Source of the DNA: Sphagnum compactum
Taxonomy: Eukaryota > Bryophyta > Sphagnopsida > Sphagnales
DNA: 64,000 nucleotides
Direction of reading: 5' to 3'
NCBI GenBank assembly: GCA_965153455.1
Contig: OZ234499.1
Location: 744,001-808,000 of the forward strand
Positions 54,850-64,000 of this stretch are shown here, piece after piece. The position numbers and the translations under genes were made by a program. Under the pieces are notes generated by a model. The model ran no database searches, had not been told where the DNA came from, and saw only the letters and a list, made by a program, of their open reading frames with translations. Numbering within the stretch: position 1 is the first letter of the stretch; every line of letters starts with the position of its first letter.

Positions 54850-57250
54850 CATCACGGCTAAACTAAAAACATTGATCATGGAAATGAGGCAATCCAAATT
54901 TTCAATCCCAAATTGTGACCACCAAAGGTTTGTGACTAGACTAACAACATTAAAGATTCATTTCTTTTAATTTGTGACCCCACAATCCCAAACACCTAAC
55001 AAGCCATGAAGAAAACATGCAAAAATTGCACTGCATGTTGTGCCCATTAAACTAGGGGGTGCTTGTGATTTGTTGATTACACAAGTAAATTATCAAAATA
55101 ATTGGAACTTGTTTTTCAAAGTTAAAATGATTACATTGTCAATTGACACACTGTACCAAAAGAAAATCTCATCTTCTTCAACTTTTATTGGTTTTGTTCG
55201 TTCCTTGGTAGGGTTTAAATGATTGCACACTTGCAATAAAAGGGGACACATGATCTTAACATTGTATTTTACAACAATTGAATTGCCCATGAAGTTTCAA
55301 ATACACTTCATGTTCTTATAACGAGGTCAAACATGATTGCCAACATGTTGTAATTAGGCTTTAGAATGATTGTAACCATTGAAAAAGCCAAGAATGGCAT
55401 CAATATCCCTACAACTTGCACCATCATCCTTCACTTAAATTCTTGCAATTTTAAATCAAAATCATCATAGATTAGTGGTTGATTCAAAGCTTGAATGTTG
55501 GTGACACCTGATTTCATAGCAATGCACAAAGTGAAAACAAATGTAAGAACACCTAACAACAACCAATACCTTCATGTTAGGTTTAAAACACATTATTTAA
55601 CAAGAGGAAACAATGTATCGATAATCACTTAAGCCATGCCCTAAGTTTGGCCTATTGGCATTCTAGAAAACAAATGTAGAACTTTCTACCATCCATAACA
55701 TAAAGAGATTACATTTTGGTATTCAAGAGTTTCTTCAAACAAGATAACTCTTTAAGAAAATTGCATCTTCATAAGAGTTTTGAACATCCTTGTTCGCAGC
55801 CTTGCACTGATACAAGCATATTTCCATTCTTGCTTCCCTTCCCCTTATTTTTTAATCCACGTAATAGTTTTTTGCAATGATGTTTAACGAGCTTTTAAAC
55901 TGAATTTTGAAAAACCAATTCGATTTTGGCATCATTGGTGGCATACTAAATTGCCTTTAACATTGCATGGCCAAAACATGATCTTGTACAAATGGGGCAA
56001 GTAATTGAAGGCAAGAACAAAAAACTGCATATAATAAAAACATTCGTCAAAGTGTTCAAATTTGACCTTTTGTTTTTTACATAGACAATGACTTTGTCAA
56101 GCAAATCAAATGAATCAAATATAATTTTTATTTGGTTTGCCATGATTGCACAAGAAATATTTTGCACCTCAAAAACCCCAACGGTCACATGGGTGGGTTC
56201 CCAAGAACTATTCAAGAATTAACAAACGTGTTGTAACCAGTGTGCAACATCCAAAAATCAAAAAAAGATATGCATGTAATACAAGAAATAAGAGCTAAGA
56301 AAATATATTTCTCTTTGGTTTTTGTCACAATATTTGGAAGGACTTCATTCACTAACTACCATTGAAATGGAAATTAACATGTTTGCATTGATTAAGAAAT
56401 AAATGTCTCACCCATGGATTTTCAACAATGACAAAGGATGGTATCTTTTTGTAATGTACAACATTAAATCTTCGCAAAAAATGTATTATGGTAGGTCAAA
56501 TTTGGTATAAAGTCTATGCCTACCAAAAAACAAATTTAAAAAAATGACAATTTTCCTATTCTTTACAACTTGTTTTTCATTAACAATTTCCACCATTATT
56601 TATACTTGGGGAGGTCACTTCCATTTTATTACAAACAACCTGCAGAAAAATATAAGGTGCAACTTATTGAAAAAAAAAAATAATTTAAATTTAAATGTGA
56701 ATAGGGTGCCGATAATTCATTTTGAAAATTAATGTAGAACATACCTAAAATATGTTAGGAATAGGCCATTATTTCATAGCATATTAAAAAAAATCCTTAT
56801 GCCTCAAGTATTTCCTAAAATATACAAGGATTTATTTCCCTGTATGTTATAGCAAAAATAGTCCCCACCTCTTGTACACCTTGGGATGTTCATTAGAAAT
56901 ATGATTTTTCAATGAATTTGTGCCCTGGCCTTTGTTATAAATTAGAAGCCTTTTATACTTCCCTTCGGACAAATTCCTAACATCAACTTGCACTACAAAA
57001 AGGTGGTGTACAACACATTGTAACATTTGTGAATTGCCAAAAATAATTACATTAGCACCATCAACAACAAAAAATCCCCACTAATTAAAAGTGTGATGAA
57101 AAAGGTACCACAATTTTTTATTAACTTGGAGTTTTGGAATGAAAAGTTGCCAAGTTGCCTCAATATCAAAATTAAATGCCTCTTTTGATCCAATTGGAGG
57201 TAATTTGATTGGTGTGTTAATTGATGACATAAACTCATCTTCTTCATGTA
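54850..57250 (-). pseudogene. hAT-like transposase pseudogene with BED-type finger
   Basis: Reading minus strand: a region ending VVDGANVIIFGNSQML (about 57050), then GTNSLKNHISNEHPKVYK (about 56890), which looks like the His part of a BED zinc finger. Next WEPTHVTVGVFEVQNI, then DLLDKVIVYVKNKRSNLNTL and CFGHAM (55960-56205). Then SLQKTITWIKK and RVILFEETLEYQNVISLCYG (about 55690-55870), and NYNMLAIMFD (about 55335). This order fits a plant hAT-type transposase group with an RNase-H-like core. Several stops and frame changes; inactive. TIRs not found. Confidence 0.72.
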
Positions 57251-57559
57251 ACATTCAAGTGTTGCACTCGTTTATGCCATCCTTCTAGTTGCATGCATGA
57301 AACACTAGAAAAGACATGAAAACATAGATCTTAGTGAACATGGTTTTGGTTGTCCATTTTCAAATTTTCCATCACTATTTTGCAAAACATCCAGTCTATG
57401 ATGATCTCCTTTTTCGACGTTGATATTGAATGCATAGCCAATTGTTCCTTTGAATCATGGAAAACATATGTGCACATGATCTTTGTTTTGTTTAGAAGAA
57501 GGATGTGCATGGTGTTCCAGGTTTGAGCTTGATTAAAAAATGCACGTGTTTTGCGCATG
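57251..57559. other. Spacer between hAT and Harbinger remnants
   Basis: The minus-strand frame at 57331-57558 is open but unrecognised. It may be the start of the Harbinger element. Confidence 0.35.
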
Positions 57560-57949
57560 CTTACATACGGTCAAGCTACCAATGCATGTGATGAATATTG
57601 AAAGATTGGAGAAAATACATCACATGAATGTTTCAAGCGCTTTGTGAGAGTGATCAAAGAAGTTTTTGAACCCAAATTCCTGAGGCAACTGACATGAACA
57701 AATTTGGAGAAACAAATGAGAGTGAATGCAAATAGAAGGTGGTCGAGCATGTTTGTTTCCTTGGATTGCATGCATTATCATTGGAAAAATTGTCATGTTG
57801 CTTGGCAGGGTTCCTTCATTGATAAAGATGGGAATAAATCCATCATTTTGGAAGTGATAGTAGATCAAAGGTTGTGGATTTGGCATGCCTATTTTGGTTT
57901 GCTAGAAGGCAACAATGATTTAAATGTTCTAATAAATTTTTGTTTATAA
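57560..57949 (+). pseudogene. PIF/Harbinger transposase, N-terminal two thirds of DDE domain
   Basis: LTYGQATNACDEYWKIGENT and ECFKRFVRVIKEVFEPKFL lead, past one in-frame TGA near 57695, into MFVSLDCMHYHWKNCHVAWQ and IILEVIVDQRLWIWHAYFG, then NNDLNVL. SLDCMH and the NND carry the first two catalytic Asp positions of the plant Harbinger nuclease (DDE_Tnp_4-like). It stops just after NNDLNVL; the C-terminal third is not on this strand downstream but a matching piece is on the minus strand at 60526-60730. Confidence 0.85.
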
Positions 57950-58364
57950 GAGTTGCAATTTGGTTGTTGTTATCTTTTCATTACATTGTCATTTCATCAT
58001 GCTCATGTTACACTTGCATTTCATAGCTTTAAAGTAAATGCATTCCACATTCTAAAATTTCATTTGTGTTATTTTCTTTATGTTCTTGTGTTTTTATGAA
58101 TCCTTGCAAGGTACTACACAAAGCTGCCTCCATTGACATATTTGAGTTCTTAATGAAGCAAAGTTGACAAAACACAAAACACAAACCCTAAAACTTGATA
58201 TTGCATTAGACGCATGTTCACTAAGTTTCTAATTTGATAGAAAACAAAACCAAAAAGGAGACACACACTTGCCTTGAACATGGACAAATACGAGCAAGAT
58301 AAACAAAAAATCTTGCCAAGAAAAAAAAAAGGAGATGATGGAAAAACTTACCTTAATGAAGTTA

Positions 58365-58715
58365 AAGTTGTGAAATGTAGGTGTGCTTCAAAATAAAAAC
58401 GTTATGACAAAGTGCAAATGCAATTTTAGGTTGTTGTAAAACATAAACATAAAACTTTGAAAATGAAAAAGATAGTACAAAGTGCAAACAAAAATGTTTC
58501 AAAATGAAAGGGCATTTTATCACAAAACACAAATGCAAAACCTTGAAAATGAAAAAAATGTTACAAGGTGCAAACAAAAAAACTTCAAAGTGAAAAGGCC
58601 TTGTGCTACATAATGCAAATGCAAAACCTTGATAATGAAAGAACTATCACAAAGTGTAAACAAATTTAAAAGCTTCAAAATGAAAGGGCCTTTTGCTATA
58701 AAACACAAATTCAAA
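58365..58715. repeat. 86-bp tandem repeat, about four degenerate units
   Basis: Units start near 58365, 58451, 58537 and 58623. They share AAAACCTTGAAAATGAAA, ACAAAGTGCAAAC, CTTCAAAATGAAAGGGC and ATAAAACACAAATGC. Open frames on the minus strand are a by-product of the period. Confidence 0.85.
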
Positions 58716-59569
58716 GTGAAGCTTTCAAAAGGAAAGCAATGGGAGAAAGCCTAAACCCTAATAGTAAAAAAACCTTAAAACCTAATGCCTACAGTTGCCT
58801 AAAAGATTGAAACTTGGGGAAGTCCCCATGAATTTCCTCCTATGAAAATAGGTGAGCAAAAGGTTCTAGGTTCTACTCTAATTTTACTATGATTAATGGT
58901 TCACATGTAAAACCATCTCCATCAAGTAATTGTGAAAAACACCTTTACCCTAAAGTTGCCGGCCATAATGGAGGGGCCGCCCATTTTGTAAAGGAGGATC
59001 CAAAGCAAACCCCACCCATCCCCCATCATCATGGCCCATTGCTAGTAGAGAGCTCATCTCTTTGATGAAAAACAACCTTTTTTCTACAAAACTTTTTTTC
59101 GCGTTAAAATGGCGATCATCTATAGAAGAAGATAGAAAAAATGGCTATGATTTTTAACATTTTTTTTGTCTGGTGACTGAAAGCTTCTAAAAATAGTTCA
59201 GTTTTGAATTTTTGAATTTTAATGTCACTTTTTGGCAAAAAATTTGGGAGTACAAAAAAAGTTGATCAACAACGCATTTCTTTGCAAACTCTATCCCAAG
59301 CATCTTTTGCAAGCTCTATCCCAAACATCTTTTCTTTACAACAAACATTCTTTGTTGATCTTGTTCCTTTACAACTTGTTTACTTTGCAATTGTTGATGG
59401 TGAAATGGCGGCAACAACTACTAAATGGGATTGTGTAAGCACTTGAAGATGAAGCTTCAATCAATCTTGTGTTTGTTGCATTGTTGTTGTAGGTACCAAA
59501 TCTTCAATGGCAAAAAAAAAGGCAACATGGAAGGTCCATCTTTGGTTGTAGACCAAATGCGGCTAAAGA

Positions 59570-60046
59570 GTGCAAGATGTTGCACTCATCATCAAGCATG
59601 ATGTTGCCAAGTTTGTAGGACATTACACAATTGTGCTTGTTCTTTGTGAATCAAGGATAGGGATTGAAGATACATTGCAAAAAGCTCTCAACTTGTACAA
59701 GACAAAACACCCAAAACATCAAACATTCACCTTCATTCATGTTTGGTATGTTTTGAAAGACATACTTCAATGGGCTGACTTGCGAGAAGAAATGAAAAAG
59801 ACATCACCAGTAATGAAAAGGAAGGCTAATTTTGGTGATTCCACGAATTTCGACAACGATGGGGTGCGAGGGATCGATGTTGCAAGCATCACCCCCAATA
59901 TGACTCCACCTTCCAATCAGCCACAAGGTTGCAAGAGGGCAAAAAAAGACCAAAAGGCTAGGAAACAAACAAAAAACAATAGCATCAATGCCCAAGCTCG
60001 TGTTGTCGTAAACATGGTGATAGCAACTTGGATAGGACGGCCATGA
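59570..60046 (+). pseudogene. Harbinger ORF1 (SANT/NAM-associated-like) C-terminal part
   Basis: 158 codons open. IKHDVAKFVGHYTIVLVLCE, then IEDTLQKALNLYKTKHPKHQ and FTFIHVWYVLKDILQW, then a Lys-rich tail (GCKRAKKDQKARKQTKN). This matches the region after the SANT domain in plant Harbinger ORF1 proteins, which help the transposase bind DNA and enter the nucleus. The SANT domain itself is missing on this strand and is found on the opposite strand at about 60740-60960. Confidence 0.75.
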
Positions 60047-60525
60047 TTTGAAACCAAAGTATGATGGCGCTTTTTCCATGCCCAATGATTAGTTACAGTC
60101 ACATGAAGCACGGGAATAATTTTATCTTGAAAGGCAAAAAGAATTGCAATTGTTCTGAAAATTGCCACAAACACAACAATGCACAAACCAACATAGTGAA
60201 ACTAGAGCCAAGTAGAGTAATAGTAGCCTCCATTCCTATTGCAAGCATACCACCAATCATAGATATCATAGAAGAAAGAAATTATCACAATGTTTTGGAT
60301 TTGGCAAGCTAGACCCACTAACTAAAAAACTAAAAAAATGACAAAAACAACAAATTGCAAAATTTGTGTAAATAAAAAAGTTCAAAGATGATTGAAGCCT
60401 TTCAATGCCCAAAGGTGATCAACTAAATCATTTCTCAAATTGTAATATGTCGCTTGATTTTCAATTTTTTTTGTGCTTTGAATGTATTTTGCAAATGTCA
60501 AACCCCTCCTCATTTTAATGCCATG

Positions 60526-61132
60526 TTACAATTCAATGGTCAGTTCCAAGACCTCCCCTTGTTCATCGTCAATTACCATGTTGTGTAGTATGACGCATGC
60601 CATCAACATGTTTGCAATTACAACACGATCCCACAAGCAACAAGGATTAGCCACAATTTGCCACTTCAATTGTAATACACCAAAACAATGCTCAACATCT
60701 TTGCAAGTTGCCTCCCGCATTTTGGAAAAATGTTGACATTTTTCTCCTACCAAACTCAATACAAATCTTGGAGCACAACCAGCAAGATGTGATTCATTGA
60801 AGTGATTTTGCACCTGATCCCAAAATGTTGCAAATTTTTGTTCATTCCTGATCACTGAGTCTTGCAATACATGGAGAAACGAGCAACACAACCGCTGCTC
60901 ATCATCTACAACAAATTTTTTTTCTTTTTCTTGCTTTCAATTGTGAGTGTGCAAGGTCGTCGGTTGTTGTAGATGTTTCAACAATGCTCAATGACGTCAT
61001 TTTGCACACGGTGACATTAGAAATGTGTTGTAGTGGGACCCCTTGATCAATCTCAAATGTGGAGGTGGGAGAGAAGATTTTTGGCGAAGCTGTGATGGTA
61101 TTTAGTTTGCAAGCGCAACAATGAGGTGCCAT
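60526..61132 (-). pseudogene. Chimaeric Harbinger fragment: ORF1 SANT start joined to transposase end
   Basis: Reading minus strand: a basic run ARKRKK (about 60920), RLCCSFLHVLQDSVI and KFATFWDQVQNHFNES (SANT/Myb-like start of ORF1), then without a gap EKCQHFSKMREATCKDVEHC and FGVLQLKWQIVANP, LMACVILHNMVIDDEQ, the C-terminal end of a Harbinger transposase. Normally these belong to two proteins. The join near 60740 leaves the frame open (60526-60891), so it is a deletion fusion. A stop lies near 60900. Confidence 0.75.
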
Positions 61133-61205
61133 CCTAGCCGTTTTTTTGTGCTGTCATATCTTTTTGCTGTCGCTGGGATTCTTAATGTACCACAGTGGAC
61201 ATGCT

Positions 61206-62449
61206 CTAAGGGTCCTACATCAAGTTCTTAATCTTTGCATTTGGTCAGGTGTTCTTAATACCCAAATCTAGAACTGCTGGTTTGACATTTGGATTTGGGT
61301 ACATGCACAACATTGGCGTTTCATTCCTACTTCCAAAGAGAAAGTCTAGTCCTGGTTTCAACCTCCTTTTAATTTGAAAAAGCCCTTTGTTTCGTCTTTA
61401 TTTTTATTTGTGGTTTGTGTGTTTGTTAGAACCTTTGGTCTGATTGTGAGCCCAGTTCTTCACATTTCAAGACCCCTAGTTCTGGGTTTTAAGAAAAAAT
61501 TCTTAGGTGGGTCTAATTCCAAACTAGATCTAGTTCTACCTACCTATGCATAGCCCAAAATAGACTGTTTAAAATTACTAATACTCCACAATGAATAAAA
61601 AATGACAACCTATATCAAATACATCCTAAACCAAATTTATCATAAAAAAAATGTATAGTTGAAATGTTTCTCATACTAACAACATTTCTAACCCTAGCCA
61701 GAATTAAAACTCACACAGACACACACACACATTTAAAAAATTTAATATTTTTTAATAAAGAAAATGAAGATCCGGACCTTGGATAAAACTGGTTTAGGGC
61801 TGATTCCAGTTCTTGATTAGCAACCTACTAGTTAGCACAAGGTACCAAATGTTGGCTCTCATTGGCCCAATGCTTCCGTAAACCTAAGTGCTTCTTGGAT
61901 GAAAGTGTGATAGCCACTCTCTTTGAAGATGAAATGAGGGTGTCTTGATCCTTTGTGGTCCCTTATGCCGAGCAATTGGGTTGAGGCCAATTACCCAGTC
62001 TATAATCCTTGAAGTGTTGGTTGTTTGTAAGGAATGGGCCAGTTTTCTTGCAGAGTTAGTTCTTTAGCAAAACCAAGTTATGTTTGCATGCAGCATAAAG
62101 CTATGCACTAGTGCAAAAGATATTATGCAACTAGCTGCTTGTTTCCAAAGTTTGGTAACTTCCATTAAAATTGCCTGATGCTTTGGGAAAAGGTCTTAAG
62201 CTATTTTCGAGGTTTTCGATTTTCAAGCATTTTTTCTTCTTTGGATGATGGTCTTCTAATCTTGTACACATTTTGATAACTTACATCAAGTTTTTTGTTG
62301 ATGCTTTCGGGGAAAAGGTTTCAAGAAATTTTCAATGTTGACATTTCTTCTTTTTTGGATGGACGGGTCTTCTAATCCTGTCCAAATTCTGATGAGTTTC
62401 ATGAAAAAATAGTTGCTCCTTTTGGGATAAAATTTCTCAAACTTTATCA
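61206..62449. other. Intergenic DNA
   Basis: No gene recognised. A short (AC)n run lies at 61715-61730. From 62150 onward, words of the 42-bp repeat (GATGCTTTGGGAAAAGG) already appear singly. Confidence 0.5.
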
Positions 62450-62740
62450 CACATTTTTATGCATTGGAAAAGTTCTGAAAACTTTGATCAAATTTCTTGA
62501 TGCTTTGTGGAAAAGCTCGCAAACTATCATCAAATTTCATAATGCTTTGGTGAAAAGCTCTCAAACTTTGATCAAATTTCTTTGATGGTTTGGGGAAAAG
62601 CTCCCAAACTTTCATGGAATTTCTTTGATGTTTTGGGAAAAGACCTCAATTTTTTTATCAATTTTCTTGACGCATTGAAAAAGGGTCTCAAACTTACACT
62701 AAAGTTCTTGACGGATTGGAAAAGGTCTCAAGCAAATCTC
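62450..62740 (+). repeat. 42-bp tandem repeat, about seven degenerate units
   Basis: AAATTTCTTGATGCTTTGG and variants start at about 62491, 62532, 62574, 62617, 62660 and 62702. Each continues GGAAAAGCTCTCAAACTT. Spacing is 41-43 bp throughout. The frame open across it (62582-62851) is repeat-derived. Confidence 0.85.
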
Positions 62741-63189
62741 AAGGTTGAAATTTTTTCTTGTATGCATGCAATTGCAAACTTGTCAAAAGTCCTTCCATGT
62801 CAAATTCCACTATGGTTCCACTTACTAAAGGGAGGTAACCGAGGAAAATGAAAGGAACCAAGACAAAATAAATAAAAAATTAACAAAAGCTTTTTTTAAA
62901 AACAGAGTTCCTGTACACCGGCCTCCTCTTGTGCATTGCATATATGTGTGTGCTTCTCTTTTATGCCCATCCATGGGATTTATGGGCAACACTTTGACTC
63001 TGAAGAATTCAAAAGGAGAGCAAAGAAAGAGAGCGTGGGCTGGTTTTTTCCTAAGTTAAAAGACTTCAACTTTGCACAACACCTTTTTTTACAGTCGTAA
63101 TGGAGCCAACCTTTAGGCAACTAAGTTAGGGATTTATTTTTGTGGTGAAGTTTCCCCCACTTGGCACTAATAGAAAGGGGGTTGTGACT

Positions 63190-63440
63190 TATACAAAGGA
63201 TTTTTTTTAAAAGAAAAAAATCCCCCAAAGTTGCCATATCTCCGAGGGGAAAAAAAATAAAAAATAAAAGGGTTGAAATCACCATATTTAGACCAGAGGT
63301 TCTTTGCATATGCCTATATACAGGCAGGGTTTCCAAAAACAAATTCTACTTTTCTCTCTCAGCTGTAGCCAAATTTGGCTAATTCCTTTTGTGGATGATC
63401 AACAATGTGGCTACCTCACAAAATTGAAAAACAACAAGGG
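63190..63440 (+). repeat. AGCCAAATTTGGCT-family dispersed repeat, copy 6
   Basis: AGTTGCCATATCTCCGAGGG, AATCACCATATTTAGACC, TGTAGCCAAATTTGGCTAAT (perfect palindrome), TTGTGGATGATCAACAATG, CTCACAAAATTG and a short A-rich end. Confidence 0.8.
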
Positions 63441-63529
63441 GGTGTGTCACACCGTGGCCTTGCCATTTACATTAAAAAAAAGTATCTTAAGGCAAAAGAA
63501 GAATTATAGAAACTCAAATAATTTTAGCA

Positions 63530-63795
63530 TGCAAAAATATAATCTTCAAAAAATCCTCCAAAAGAAACCAAAATCCTTCAAGATATTATTATAATAACTC
63601 TATAATAACTAATCTCAAGTTTCAACAAAAGCCAAAATATCATCTTTCAAAAATCCTCATATAAAAATAGACCTATTATTATTATTACCTAGGGGCCTAT
63701 AAAAATCCCTTAAGCTTACTATACTCTATTAATTGAATCTAAACACAATATCCTTAAGGGCCTTGGTAGTAGGCAAGGCCAACAACAAAACCCTA
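63530..63795 (-). mobile_element. Dispersed element, inverted copy of 35105-35360
   Basis: Reverse complement matches 35105-35360 for about 250 bp with small indels (an extra TTA microsatellite at about 63680). Flanks of the two copies do not match, so this is a mobile repeat rather than a large duplication. Confidence 0.75.
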
Positions 63796-63957
63796 ATGGC
63801 ATGTATATGATTTTTGATCACCTTGTCTGATTTTGATCATCTTGGAGGGAGCATTCAACCCTGTAGAAGTTGAAAAGATCTTCAGCTTTTTCTTTAATGT
63901 TGTGGGGGTCATGGAAGAAATGAATCTGGGTAGCAATTGTTGTAGAAAATTACGTGC

Positions 63958-63959
<2 letters not shown>

Positions 63960-63995
<36 letters not shown>
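63960..63995. repeat. (GA)n microsatellite at window edge
   Basis: About 17 GA units. Upstream, 63796-63959 shows nothing recognised. Confidence 0.95.

Positions 63996-64000
<5 letters not shown>

Larger units (their letters stand above)
59050..61205. mobile_element. Rearranged PIF/Harbinger element
   Basis: Contains Harbinger ORF1 (SANT/Myb-like) and transposase parts on opposite strands. The right end, read inwards, is GAGCATGTCCACTGTGG followed outwards by TAA. The left side has GAGCTCATCTCTTTGATG (59050-59067). These resemble the GAGCATCTCC termini of the MITE at 41488. Left boundary uncertain. Confidence 0.6.

Noticed and set aside
58362-58714. Minus-strand ORFs rich in Phe/Cys suggesting a membrane protein
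   Set aside because: They are translations of an 86-bp tandem repeat; repetition explains the open frame.
62582-62851. Plus-strand 89-codon ORF
   Set aside because: It follows the 42-bp tandem repeat (a multiple of three), so openness is periodic and not evidence of coding.

Overview
The window looks like nuclear DNA of a land plant. It carries a spliced plant-type JmjC histone demethylase gene, a short TTTAGGG telomere-type repeat, and decayed plant transposons (LINE, hAT, PIF/Harbinger, CACTA and Tourist-like). Background DNA is very AT-rich with long homopolymers; only the demethylase promoter and two younger LINE insertions are GC-richer. The mix of non-LTR elements, including one with an intact reverse transcriptase ORF and an (AAAG)n tail, and the low gene density suggest a large repeat-rich genome such as a fern, lycophyte or gymnosperm. 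That placement is inference; nothing here fixes the species.

Layout. 1-5412 (minus strand): a JMJ13/JMJ706-type demethylase. Eight exons from the JmjN exon to the left window edge were placed by GT-AG sites with reading phase kept at every junction, plus a less certain N-terminal exon. The gene runs off the left edge, so its C-terminus is missing. 5413-6540: GC- and pyrimidine-rich likely promoter/5' UTR. 6541-27280: no recognisable host gene, but many small elements: a tRNA-derived SINE, MITEs, a long-TIR foldback family, tandem repeats, a motif-rich TTAACC/GGTTAA block and copies of a 200-bp dispersed family built around the palindrome AGCCAAATTTGGCT.

27480-34106 is a nearly full-length but mutated plant LINE on the plus strand (gag-like ORF1 with zinc knuckle, endonuclease, reverse transcriptase, zf-RVT). 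35100-41660 has a 75-bp tandem array, a hAT-like remnant, a TIR-bearing MITE, a 5'-truncated LINE with an intact 559-codon ORF, and a Tourist-like MITE. 43073-46890 (minus) is a GC-rich 5'-truncated LINE whose ORF2 is broken by four stops, at least three of them apparent C-to-T/G-to-A changes, and one frameshift. 46950-63995 is AT-rich, with an inverted duplication of a coding-like segment (52.2-52.8 kb), a hAT-like transposase pseudogene (54.85-57.25 kb, minus), scrambled PIF/Harbinger parts (57.5-61.2 kb) and short tandem arrays.

Only the demethylase is a confident host gene. The rest is a record of transposon insertion, rearrangement and decay. I found no convincing new multi-gene system. 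The observations most worth a second look are the dispersed palindrome family, the 17.2-17.8 kb motif block, the scrambled Harbinger locus and the 52-kb inverted coding-like duplication.
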